Positions 12,692 to 22,946 of a DNA stretch of 64,000 bases are shown in pieces. The translations under genes were made by a program, and so were the position numbers. The DNA is from Raphanus sativus (taxonomy: Eukaryota; Streptophyta; Magnoliopsida; Brassicales; Brassicaceae): positions 556,668-620,667 of the forward strand of contig NC_079519.1 in the NCBI RefSeq assembly GCF_000801105.2, read 5' to 3'. Below the pieces are notes generated by a model, which did no database searches, was not told where the DNA came from, and was given only the letters and a program-made list of their open reading frames with translations. The first letter of the stretch is position 1. Every line of letters starts with the position of its first letter.

Positions 12692-13486
12692 CCCTAGTTC
12701 CAAGATCTTGTCCACAGATCCGCCCTCTTCTTCTTCCTCTGTGAACGGACAACCCAAGAACTCTGCAAGTCTCTTAACCTGAGCAGCGGGCTCTGACTTC
12801 ATTTCCTCGTACCTCATGAAGAGAACATGCTCGGGATCTTCCAAGCTACCTCTCCAATAGCTTAATACATTTTCCCAAAAGGGACCAAAATAGCCAACTC
12901 CACTGCATAATGAATCTAACGAAGACTCGAGAAGGCTTTTGTCTACTTCTGTTTGAAGATACGCGCACCTGAAATACCATTGCGATACCAACACGTCCTT
13001 CACGTTCCTGCACACGTACACGATCTTGAATGGGGAGTCCTTGAAGGGTACTTTAAGCGTATGTAACGGCATGTGAGTCGAGAACAGCCTCGGAGATGAG
13101 AACTTGGTCAGGTCAGGTGTTGAGCAATTGAGATACACATTGGTCTCCAAGAAGGGTACTAAACCATGAGGGTTATCGGATTGAAGAGGATGAGGAAGAT
13201 CAGAAGAACTGTTCTTCGATCTCTCAAGGAGAGCCACTGTGAGAGCTTTGAGCCAAGTGGTGCCGGATTTAGGGAAAGAAGCGATGACTATATCGGTTTC
13301 TTGAGGCGTGAAACCTTTCTGGAAATTCAGGACTCCTAGGAGAGTGTTGGGGTAGTACCAACATCCTTGGTAGTTGTAGAGCTTCCCTAGAAAATCTTTG
13401 GTTGAAGGAAGTGCAAAGAATAATGTTTTGGTTTCTTCGCTCAAGTAGTCTTCTCTCAAGTGGTCGGGGAGCTCCTTCTCGCTCAT
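12692..13486 (-). pseudogene. Sulfotransferase copy A, 3' truncated
   Basis: Cytosolic PAPS-dependent sulfotransferase (plant SOT family). About 263 codons remain, from MSEKELPDHL to the residues KILEL, after which transposon sequence takes over and adds foreign residues. The 5'-phosphosulfate loop PKSGTTW and the 3'-phosphate region (YVCRNVKDVLVSQWY) are present. The C-terminal PAPS-binding region with RKGEVGDSKNHLT seen in copy B is missing, so the product should be inactive. By my count only six residues differ from copy B over the shared part, so the duplication is recent. Upstream flanking DNA is also shared with copy B. Confidence 0.9.
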
Positions 13487-14635
13487 TCTTTTTGTGAGTT
13501 TTTGTGGTTACAAAAAATTTATGATTTTCTCCAAATGCAAATATCACAATTTATAGCTGGATGTTTTGTTAGGTGGTCACTGCCTATCTCCAAATGCAAA
13601 GATAATTTATAGCTGGATGTCTTGGTATGTGGACCACTGCCTATTTTAGCACAATATATTTCTCTTGTAAGAACATATCCACTATTACTGGTATGTGGAC
13701 GACCGCCTATTTTAGCAGTTCGATCCGTGTAGAAATTCAAATGGAGTTCTAAATTTAATATTAATATTATGTTATCTATTAGTTATGTTATTAGATTTTA
13801 GCTTTAAGAAACAGATGAACCACAAAAAATGAGACATTTTGGTTTTGAAAAGAAAAAATGGATCGAATGTTGCGGATCTAATGAAATAAGAATGGATCAA
13901 ATGGATTTAACAGTACAAATGCAGATCTAGCAGATTTAATGTTATATGTGTGAATGGTGAAAATGGATAAAAACAATCGAAAATATTATAAATATTTAAA
14001 TTAATTTATATAAAATTTATATTAATATTTATTTTTGTAAATAATAGAACTTATTAGAAAATAATTTATGAATGCAATAAATCAACATTTTATATAAAAT
14101 AAGATATAAATTACTATGTATAATTATATTGAGAAAGATCTCAATCCCACTTGCTCTTCAGCTTTGAGGAATGTCAGAAGATGATAAGTGATTCATGAAT
14201 AAACCTTTCTGAAAGTTATTTGGCTAGTGTATAATTGACGTGTGACCACTACAATAGTTTAGCAAAAAAAAAAAAAACATTTATCAAAGAACAGAGACCA
14301 ATTGACATTTATCTTCTTTTCTTTTCTTTAATGAAGCAAGTGTTGTTGCAGTGCAACTATCAAACGCACAAGTTTGTTACCACTAAATTAGTCAAAGAGT
14401 TCTTTTTAGAGAGAGGTTGCCAGTGTTAAGAGGTTATATCTTAGAGAGCATTGACCCATTATTGAAAATTGAAGGTGTTCCTTACCAAAATATTCTCTTA
14501 AGTAGTAGTTGGTACTCTACGTCAAGCTAAGTTAAGTGTACGTTGAAATAGACTAAATGGTTGGTTTAGTCACAGGTTAAACATTTGGATTATCTTCATC
14601 AGTTCTACTTTTAAACACATACACAAGTGTCAAAA
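13487..14635. other. Duplicated flank between sulfotransferase and tRNA-Thr (copy A)
   Basis: Nearly the same as 30441-32460 in copy B except for a Helitron there. It includes imperfect direct repeats just upstream of the sulfotransferase start (atttatagctggatgt, tggtatgtggac). No gene is supported. The uninterrupted empty site for the copy B Helitron is at 13764/13765. Confidence 0.75.
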
Positions 14636-14707
14636 GCCTCCGTAGCATAGTGGTATTGCGTTCGCTTCGTAAGCGAAAGGCCGCGAGTTCGATACTCGCC
14701 GGGGGCT
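14636..14707 (+). tRNA. tRNA-Thr (CGT), copy A
   Basis: A 72-nt cloverleaf folds with acceptor arms GCCTCCG/CGGGGGC, a D arm in TAGCATAGTGGTA, an anticodon stem TTCGC/GCGAA enclosing TTCGTAA (anticodon CGT, threonine ACG codons) and a T arm GCGAG/CTCGC with loop TTCGATA. No intron. The neighbouring copy B (32461) differs by one T-loop base. Confidence 0.93.
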
Positions 14708-15003
14708 TTCTTTAGCTTATGATTGATCAATAAATTTCATTTTGCATACTAGATATTAAAATGATATTTTTTACACAACCCTTGGTAAGGTCGCTGTTGA
14801 CAATTCTTTGCTAAAATCCTTTATTTTCTTAACTCGAGGTTCCAATTAGACCAACCTTTACATATTTTAGGTTTCAGAAAAAAAACCTTTACATATTTTA
14901 TGAAAGAACAGAAAAAAAAAACCACAACAAACAACTAAGCTTCTTTTTCTCCACCCAAAAGAGAATCAAAGACGAACCCATCTAAGTGGATTTCCTTGTC
15001 TCT

Positions 15004-15227
15004 CTACCCGTGGCTAAACCCCAGCCTTATATCAGAACCCCACAGAAACACTAGTGATGAGAAACAGAGTGTTAAAACAGGGGAAATGACCAAACTGGAA
15101 ACACCATTTCCTTGAAAGCCTCCGGTTCCGGTTGGACCAAACGCAGGAGTAGTTCCGTTTGTCAGAGTTGTTCCCGTTGGTGATGTTGTGGATGGACTTG
15201 AAGGATATACGCAACCAGTAACCAAAT
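15004..15227 (-). pseudogene. X8-domain protein gene, last exon only (copy A1)
   Basis: About 74 codons match the last exon of the X8 genes at 18.4 and 41.6 kb: the TTLTNGTTPAFGPTGTGGFQ linker and hydrophobic GPI-type tail ending in GSDIRLGFSHG. The carbohydrate-binding X8 exon is missing. At 15227 the match stops inside a 21-bp inverted repeat, beyond which related sequence continues in inverted orientation. Confidence 0.85.
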
Positions 15228-15322
15228 CACGATAAAGCATTCAGACTTCAGAGTAATGACAAAGTCTATAAATGTTGACAAATGCTCACTCATGCAAATG
15301 CTCTGAATGCTTTATCGTGATT
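15225..15322. repeat. Perfect 21-bp inverted repeat with 56-bp loop
   Basis: The left arm 15225-15245 (core cacgataaagcattcaga) is the exact reverse complement of 15302-15322. It marks the centre of a fold-back of the X8 duplication unit. Confidence 0.9.
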
Positions 15323-15690
15323 TTTTATCTGTCCTTACTTATATGTAAAGGTTGCTCTAGTTGGAATCTTGAGTAAAGAAAAATAAAAATAAAACAGAAC
15401 ATAAATCTTTATGATAGACTTTGTCACAACCTTACCAGCTCGTGGTTTTTGTAAAATGCAAAAATTTATTTCTGTGTCATCAATCACACACTGAAGAAAC
15501 GAGAAATTTACTTTATTTATTCAACAGAAATGCAAGCTACTACTACTTGAGAGAATATTTTGGTTAGAAACACACCTTCAATAGTGAATGTGTCAAGGGT
15601 CTATTAAACAAAACCTTATGGTCAAAGTCTAGAAAAATGAGAGTGTTTCTAGGTCTCTGGCTTCTATTGGCCTTGACCACATCTTCAAGT
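15323..15690 (+). pseudogene. Inverted remnant of the X8 duplication unit with first-exon fragment
   Basis: Read on the minus strand, 15345-15600 resembles 14450-14880 (shared ttaccaaaatattctct and gtaaggtt motifs). At 15637-15690, on the plus strand, lies an X8 first exon (MRVFLGLWLLLALTTSSS) followed by an in-frame stop in place of the donor. The piece is therefore a rearranged, non-functional fragment. Confidence 0.75.
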
Positions 15691-17366
15691 TAAATGTTTC
15701 TTCTTTTTCTAATACCACGAGCTGGCAAGATTGTTGAGAAAATTTATGTTCTGTTTTCTTGTTTTTCTTTACTCGAGATTCCAATTAGAGCAATAAACCA
15801 CAACGAAGACCTAAAGCTTAATTTTCCATGCAAAAGGGAATCAAAGATGAAGCAAATCGGAGACGCGGATGTGCTCCAGTCGAAGGTTGATGGGTTCAAA
15901 AAAGGTGACGGAGGAGATTCTACTTATTTGGTACCGGAACTATGGCACAGAGAGAGATACCGCGGCGGAGAGAAGAATTGGAAAAGCTGTTTCACGGTTG
16001 TTCACGGCCAAGATTGCCGTGTTTTTGCATGTGAGACGCGTGGCAGATATGGCGTGGCCTTTTCTTTTTTTAATGGACTGTATAATGTATATTATCTATG
16101 GGCCTTTCGTACTCTGTCATTTCCGATACTCAATGTAATGCCCAATGGGCTATGATCAATGAAGATCAAGTTGACAAAAAAAAAAGAATCGGATTTTAGT
16201 ATAGACTGTTGACTTGTGATTTGCAGAATACTTTTGGTTTAAAATCACAACACTTCAATAACTATTGGTAGTTTTTACAACTTTTGCTTTTTGTTTCGTA
16301 TTGATTTATGTATAGATTACTATCTATTATCATACTTGAACCTGTATCACATCTAGCATCTTCACGAATGCAATTTCTAAATTCACATATTGATTTAAGT
16401 CACATACTATGAGTAGGATATATCACATCTTTATGAAACGTTTTTCTACTACCTCAATGGTGTGGAATGAAACTTTTTAGTTTACCGTATAGGTTATTTC
16501 TAGTAATACTTTTGAAACGTTATACATCTCGGATTACTACTATTCAAAAACCTTAATTGGTTTGCATTTCCAAAAATGTTCACCAATTACAACTAAAAGA
16601 AATAAAAGAGTATCTAATTTTATTCCATAACTTCCATATCATTCTACAAAAAAATCAATTAAAAATTCATCTCAAGTCAAAAGCGCTTTGGAAATAGATG
16701 GAATGTTTATTTCATTCCATTAAATTCCATGAATAATACTTCATACAATTCCACATATTTATTTTATTTGTCATCAGTTAAATCATGGAAGTTTTTATAA
16801 CGAGTGAAAAAAGTAATTATGTCATTTCTCTAAAGGAAGGAAAAATGGAGACATTGCTACTCAAGTAAGTGCACAAAATTTGTCATTGTAAAAGCCGCTT
16901 GAGAAAAAATCAGACAAATTCCCTTGAATCAAACTCAGCTCAACACTGTTGATGCTTCAAAACAATGAAATACTAAAATACATTGTATAAAAGTATATAT
17001 TTCATAGAACATGTTTAATCTATAAACGTATATAAAATGTGATTAAAATCTTCTCAATGAATATTTACCTGTGCTTTTAGTTACAGAAAATAGTATTTAC
17101 CTGCACAAACGCTTTCATATTTGATTCATGTATACCATCTGCATCAAATTTCATAGGTAGTTAAGCAGAGTAAACAAATTTTAAAATAATATATAAATAA
17201 TTACTTAGTGAATAAATTGGAAGCTGATATTCCTACCAAAGCTTCGCATATGTTATAGTGGAACTTTGATATAAAAAGTTATAATGAATCTTTTTGTTTG
17301 TTTGCCAATCACTCTGTTCTGTTTTCCTCTTTTTATTTGTTTGAAACTAACACTTGTTAGATGCAG
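15691..17366. other. Duplicated intergenic DNA with one unidentified small ORF
   Basis: An open frame at 15847-16155 (103 codons from its internal ATG) contains GDGG and PEL residues faintly like the start of the cupin below; I do not recognise it. The stretch 16205-16450 (tgttgacttgtgatttgcag onward) is repeated at 19605-19850, showing local tandem duplication. The rest is AT-rich and unassigned. Confidence 0.5.
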
Positions 17367-17539
17367 GTATTGGAACGGCCGGTCTTGTTCTGCCTAACAG
17401 CAACGACATTCCTGAAGAGAGAGTCTTCGGAATCTCAGAAGGAGATGTGATACCTGTTCCATCAGGAATGACAACGTGGTGGTTCAACTCCAGAGAGACC
17501 GACTTCACTATTGTCTTCCTCAGACAGCAACAACTTATC
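17367..17539 (+). pseudogene. Cupin-domain gene fragment (single exon)
   Basis: After a plausible acceptor (gatgcag) one exon encodes GIGTAGLVLP, then GISEGDVIPVPSGMTTWWFN and FTIVFL. This matches the beta-barrel centre of plant RmlC-like cupins of the At1g07750 type. Neither the start nor the second cupin domain could be found nearby, so it is a fragment. It sits between the two X8-related units of copy A. Confidence 0.6.
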
Positions 17540-17667
17540 TAACAGTCTTAATCTTGAACAACAATCTAAGTGTATGTTGCCTAATATCCAAAGATTTAGT
17601 CGCAGGTTAAACATTTTGATTATCTGGATGGAAAATCTATTTTTAAACAAATACGTTAGGGTCAAGA

Positions 17668-17729
17668 GCCTCCGTAGCATAGTGGTATTGCGTTCGAGAA
17701 AGGCGGCGAGATCGATCTCCGCCGGTTGT
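17668..17729 (+). pseudogene. tRNA-Thr pseudogene lacking the anticodon arm
   Basis: It keeps GCCTCCGTAGCATAGTGG and the following bases to GCGTTCG, then lacks about 11 bases covering the anticodon loop and 3' stem. The T arm and 3' acceptor strand are also degraded. It cannot decode. Confidence 0.9.
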
Positions 17730-18414
17730 ATAAGTTTTTTATTTTCACCTTTAAAATTTCATTGCTTTTAACTTTCAAATTGGGCAAGCCTTTACACATT
17801 ATGGGCTTGGTTAGGGTCTTCACTTATATTTTTCTCAGTTTTTTAGTTGCACTATTCCATGACCCAACCGGTGAATGACCTAACGTCTCAAAGATCTTCT
17901 CAAGTGTTGTTGCAGGGCAACTATCAGCTGCACAACTTTGTTACCTCTAAGCTGATCACAGAGTTTGTTAGATAGACTTGCAAGTGAAGAGAGATTATAT
18001 CTCAGAGAGCCTTGACTCATTACTGATGGTGTGTTCCTTACCAAAATATTCTCTTAAGTAGTAGCTGGTATACTTCACTACATCCATTGTTGTTTGGTCT
18101 TTTCGTTGAATAAATAAGACATCTCTCTCCATTTCTTTAGTTTATGATTGATCAAAAAAATCATTTTGCATACTAGTATTAAAATGATATTTTTAAACAA
18201 CCCACGAGTTGGCAATGTTGCTGTTGACTATTCTTTACTAAAATTTGTAAGGTTTTTCTTAACTCAAGGCTCCAATAAGAGTCTTATTGTAAGACCAACC
18301 TTCACATATTTTATGAAAGAACAGAGAAAAAAACCACAACAAACAACTAAGCTTCTTTTCTCCACCCAAAAGAGAATAAAAAACGAACCCATATAAGTGG
18401 ATTTCCTTGTCTCT
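17730..18414. other. Duplicated spacer with coding-like remnant
   Basis: The stretch 17880-18060 (aagtgttgttgcagg, cacaactttgttacc, ttaccaaaatattctc) recurs at 14330-14510, 32150-32340, 40320-40510 and 41100-41290, always in the same unit. It looks like decayed coding sequence broken by stops, but I cannot name it. Confidence 0.55.
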
Positions 18415-19130
18415 CTACACGTGGCTAAATCCCAGCCTTACATCAGAACCCCATAGAAACACTAGTGATGATGAGAAACAGAGTGTTAGAACAGGGGAAA
18501 TGATCAAACTGGAAGCACCATTTCCTTGAAAGCCTCCGGTTCCGGTTGGACCAAACGCAGGAGTAGTTCCGTTTGTCAGAGTTGTTCCCGTTGGTGATGT
18601 TGTTGATGCACTTGAAGGATATATGCAACCAGTAACCAAATCTGCATAAAAGAACATCATCAAGGTCACAACTTTTCTCATCAAAGCTATTGACTTTTAG
18701 AGATGATTGACTTACTGGAAGGTGGGTTTTGACTTGTAGCGGCAGTTCCGGAGAAATTACAGCTTCCAGAGACCTGAGCTGCTTTCTGAAAGTAGCTGTT
18801 AACAGCCCAATCACAGTGGCTTTTGATGGTGTTTGGTTGGTAACAAGGACCGTTATCATGGATTGGGTTGCAATCTGCTAAGCTTCCACATGCATAGTCT
18901 ATTGCTGTTTGGAGCTCTTTCTCTCCTATTCCATCTTTGCAGAGACAGTAAATTGCACCTATGAAGAGAGCAAGAAGAATGAATATATGTTCTTAACCAA
19001 TCTCAGAGCATAAATTGAAAAGATCATTTCCTATATGGTCAAGAAAAAGAAGGTAGGAGAAAAAGAAGAAACACTTACTTGAAGATGTGGTCAAGGCCAA
19101 GAGAAGCAAGAGACCTAGAAACACTCTCAT
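18415..19130 (-). CDS. X8-domain GPI-anchored protein, copy A (PDCB-like)
   Basis: Secreted, probably GPI-anchored cell-wall protein with a single X8 (CBM43) domain, which binds callose in plasmodesmal callose-binding relatives. Three exons, 19130-19079, 18958-18716 and 18641-18415, joined by GT-AG introns, encode 173 residues. Exon 1 is the signal peptide (MRVFLGLLLLLALTTSS). Exon 2 is the X8 domain with six cysteines (YCLCKDG, DYACG, LADCNPI, GPCYQPN, SHCDWAVNSYFQ, GSCNFSG). Exon 3 gives a Thr/Pro/Gly linker and a hydrophobic tail. The usual tryptophan of the WC start is replaced (IYC). The frame is intact. The closest Arabidopsis gene I recall is At1g13830. A paralogue with the same exon structure lies at 41.6-42.3 kb. 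Confidence 0.9.
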
Positions 19131-20299
19131 GATGATGAAGTCTTAAGATCGATCTTTAGGGGAAGCACAAAATAGACTTTGACCGTCGACCAACAACCAG
19201 GCAGACACCAAAACTAAGATGATGGCTTTAGAGAGAAGATGTAGAGCTTTTGGAAGATAAAAGGTGTTTGATAAATATATATTATAAAAACCTTGAAAAT
19301 TGATTGGTTGCAAAGTTCTAACTAGGAATCTTCTTCTTTCTAAGCAAATTGTATAAATCTTTTAAGGAGAAAAAAGGGAACAAGAAAAGTATACTTTTTG
19401 AAAGTTGATTTTAACGTACAATAGAAAAGAAAGTGATAAGAAAAAACAGAAGAAGAAACTGATAAATTAGCATTACGTATAGGAGATATGCGGTGCTCAC
19501 TCGGGTCGTTGCATGACGTTACTTTAGGTTTTATGTATTTAACGCTTTCTGATTATTTTGTTTTTCTCAATTCATACAAAAATACATTTAATTGGATTTT
19601 TTTGTAGACTGTTGACTTGTGATTTGCAGAATATTTTGGGTTCAAAATCACAACACTTCAATAACTTTGGTAGTTTTTTCAACTTTGCCTTTTATTTAGT
19701 ATTGCTTTAATTATCTTATATATTACTATCTATTATCATATTTTAGACATGTGACACATCTAGCATCTTAATGAATACAATTTCGAAACTAACATATTGA
19801 TGAGTTACATTTTAAAAGTAGGATATATCACATATTGATGAAACGTTTCTACTTTTGAAACGTTATATATCTCGGTTTTTTTTTTGTCGACTATATATCT
19901 CGGTTTACTATTCAAAATAACTAATTTAATAAATTCTGAAAGTGAGCATAAGAAAAGAAAAGCAAAGTCAACATTTGTCTGTTAGCTGAATAGCCACCGG
20001 CCCACCGATGTTGAATGACAAAACAAACGAATTATATGCATGTCACTGAAAACAGAAAAAATATCAAAGAAATAAAAGGAATGTAATGTAGCTAGCCACT
20101 AGCTAGTTTCCAATAAGCTACTTGGCTGGTATTATAGGAGCAGGTAAAATAAACTATACGAAGTTAGCTATTGTATTAATAGGTTCACTACATTTTCTCT
20201 ATTACGTATAACGTGATTGCATGTGGGGTCTATAAAATACATATCCAATCATGTAATCCGCTTCTTTTACGTATATATTAAGGCATAAATATAGCAGTT
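19131..20299. other. X8 upstream region and duplicated spacer (copy A)
   Basis: Matches 42290-46990 of copy B once the Harbinger MITE and Helitron there are removed. Empty sites for both lie at 19519-19521 (TTA) and 19537/19538. No gene is supported. Confidence 0.7.
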
Positions 20300-20372
20300 G
20301 GGGATGTAGCTCAAATGGTAGAGCGCTCGCTTTGCATGCGAGAGGCACGGGGTTCGATCCCCCGCATCTCCA
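20300..20372 (+). tRNA. tRNA-Ala (TGC), copy A
   Basis: A 73-nt cloverleaf: acceptor GGGGATG/CATCTCC with discriminator A, D arm TAGCTCAAATGGTAGAGC, anticodon stem CTCGC/GCGAG enclosing TTTGCAT (anticodon TGC), T arm CGGGG/CCCCG with loop TTCGATC. No intron, so it is the nuclear type rather than the split chloroplast gene. Confidence 0.95.
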
Positions 20373-21056
20373 AATGTTTTTACTTTTAAATTCTCATGAT
20401 ATTTTTTTACAGTCTCAGTTATTTGTTATGATGTATACCGAAGAGAACTTATGTTGGTTCTTGAGAGAGAGAGAGAGAGCTCACCAGCAAAAAATAATGT
20501 CCTTAAAGTGTTGTTGATGGTGAAAAGTAGCAAAATGACAGATCTGCTTTTTTGGATGAGTTACTTTTTTCAGAATTTTTGTTGGACAAACAAGGAGCCG
20601 TTTGTCACTACCGTTACTTCTCAATGTATACAGTACACAGTACACGAGCACCAACATCTCCATCACTCTAAACTTATAGAAACTAATAGCTAATTACAAG
20701 CCATCTCTAAGAGCAAGTCCACTATGATGCACCGTTCTGAGCATTTATGAGCCAAAACGAGCATTATGTTCATGACACTGTGTGTCATGCTGAAAGGTGG
20801 AAACAAAGACATTGAGTACAGAATCCAGTTATATGGTGGTACACATGCTTGTAATTCACTTTCTCACAAAGCAAACGTTACTATTACAAACAAAAACAAT
20901 GCATAACTTGATTACATGATAATCATATGTTTGCACAAGAAATACATCAATTTATCCCCTAATTTCACTCAAGCAAAAAAGTGTAAACTTGACTTGTGCT
21001 GGAGAAAATGAAAAACAAAACTGTAAGACGTTTGTTTTACCCACCAAACTCAAGCG
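20373..21056. other. Spacer between tRNA-Ala and the KTI12-like gene
   Basis: AT-rich DNA with a short GA run near 20465. No gene is supported; open frames here have no recognisable content. Confidence 0.5.
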
Positions 21057-21961
21057 TTATTGCCTTCCAAACTCTCTGTTCAAGTAATCCACAAACCGTC
21101 TCTTACCACTGTCTGCACCAGCTGGTAACGGTGGCCCGCTCAGACTAGCTTGACCCATCAATTTAACAAACGTTCTTCGAAGCCTCCTTAGCTCCGGTAG
21201 TCCAACCGGTCTGCAGATTTCAACCGGAGGTAGCTCATTGCCAAGAGCAACTCTGCTTATAGTTCCACCAAGCGCTTGCTGCTCCACCACCGCATTGATG
21301 ACTTCTTGTGTCGCCCTATCCAACTCGTAAAGAGAATTCGCTTCCGAGAATCTCGCAGCCTGAGTCGCGATACTCGGCTGAAGAACTCTCACATCCTGAG
21401 TTTTAGAATCAACAGTCTTGGTCAGATAACTCACAGCCTCTGAAATCACAGGAGAGGATCTCTCAATCCCATCACGAGAAGGGTACAGCTCAAAGAGAGG
21501 CGAATCCCATCTATTTCTCCTCTCAGGTCTCTCAAACCTTCTCACAAGATCTTCGAACACACCATCCTCATACGAACCCTCCCCTCTATCACTCCTTCCC
21601 TTATTCCACTCCCTGCAAACCAGCTTCATTCACATCACAGTACACAACACAGTACCTAATCCCAGCGGCACGTGCGACACACCACAGCTCGTATCTATAA
21701 CCTTTGATACTATTCAAAGAATCCACAATAACAATGTCTCCTCTCGAAACAGACCTATCAACATCCGACCTGAGCTTCCCTCTCAAGTTCTTCTCCGCGG
21801 GCATGTTGGCATAGTTCTGGTTACGGTCCAGATGAAACGAAGCCTCGTCGATGATTCTAACACTCTGCTTCGTATCGGATTCTTTTCAGTGATTCAGCTA
21901 AGGCTAATGCAGCTGTTGATTTGCCACTGCAAGGTTGCCCACAGATCACAACTAGTGCCAT
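21057..21961 (-). CDS. DRL1: KTI12/DRL1-like Elongator-associated P-loop protein, two frameshifts
   Basis: KTI12 proteins are P-loop carrier-tRNA-binding ATPases that regulate Elongator and so tRNA wobble-uridine modification; Arabidopsis DRL1 controls organ shape. The intronless gene begins MALVVICGQPCSGKS with the P-loop at residues 8-15 and ends DYLNREFGRQ. The middle and C-terminal parts (SRGDIVIVDSLNSIKGYRYE, RWDSPLFELYP, LPELRRLRRTFVKLMGQ) are well kept. The frame is broken twice: near 21883-21886 (T run) and near 21617-21619 (A run). Each looks like one extra base; without them the gene would have about 300 codons against 302 in Arabidopsis. Either these are consensus errors or this copy is a young pseudogene. 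A shredded second copy lies at 47.3-47.5 kb. Divergent partner: the ELM2 gene. Confidence 0.88.
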
Positions 21962-22946
21962 TGATCTCTACAAAAGGAATCTACTCGGCGGTGTCGAAAG
22001 GTTGAAGAAAGGTCGCGCGAGAATCTGATTTGGGGGTTTAGGGTTTTATTATAACCGGTTCAATTTGTTCGGTCCGGTTTGTTCCATACCAATCTGGGTT
22101 TGTTGTCGACATAAGTTATCTTGTTTCGGTTTAGGAAGATAGATGCGAAGGATATACCAACGCAAGTTGCTAGGCACGTGCTGATTTACGGCGAGGATAG
22201 TATCGTAATTTGAGTCGTTCAATGATTTTTAATAAGTGACAGCTAATTCGATGTTGTCTCGGTATCCGAATTAAGTCCGGGTTTCAAAATCGGGTATTCC
22301 CATTATTCAACCCTATCAGCCTTCGAAAATTCCCCCAATTTATTTATTTTCTTCAATTCGCGTTCAGATCTGTTCTTTCTTCCAGATCGATCTTCAAATC
22401 AATTGTAATTTTCGTTTTCCTCTTGATTTCCTCTTTCGATTGATACCTGTTTTGATATCATCCATTCGTTTTGGTCAAATATAGAATTCGAGCTAGATCT
22501 AGATCTTTAAACAACAGATCTGATCAAAATTTTTATTTAGATGTTGAATTCCTTCGTTATTCTTTACAGATATGTTCTTAATTTCTAGTTTTCCCAAAAA
22601 AAAATATCAGATTTGGATTCTCGTTGACTTTGATGTCCTAGGGTTCGTCAGATCTGGAAATTAATAGAGGGCTTTTGTATATGTCCTCGATAATTAACGG
22701 ATTCTTTGATTCTTGGTTCTTGATTTGGTGATTTAAGCTGTTAATTGGAAAATCTAGGGTTAGGGTTTTCAAAATTTGGGGATTTTTTAATTCAATCATA
22801 TTTTTAATTTACTTTGCCACTTAGGTAATAACTGTGATGGTTATAAGACTTTTGTCTCTTGTTAGTGTGTGTCTGTGGATGACATAGATAACTTTCAGAC
22901 CAAGCAACTAAATGTCTTTGTTTTTTATTTTACAGGTTAAAGTAAC
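21962..22946. promoter_or_regulatory. Bidirectional promoter of KTI12-like and ELM2 genes; ELM2 leader intron
   Basis: The two genes are divergent, as I recall for At1g13870 and At1g13880. The ELM2 gene has a leader intron whose acceptor (ttttacag) ends at 22935, 11 bases before the ATG. The T-rich body from about 22400 fits a long first intron. Confidence 0.6.

Noticed and set aside
12490..12752. Antisense and extended frames across the ttcggttcggg repeat
   Set aside because: They are low-complexity translations of transposon repeat and gap-edge sequence, not a gene.
20300..20372. tRNA-Ala as a plastid DNA insertion
   Set aside because: The plastid trnA(UGC) gene has a long intron and rRNA neighbours; this gene is intronless and duplicated with nuclear flanks.
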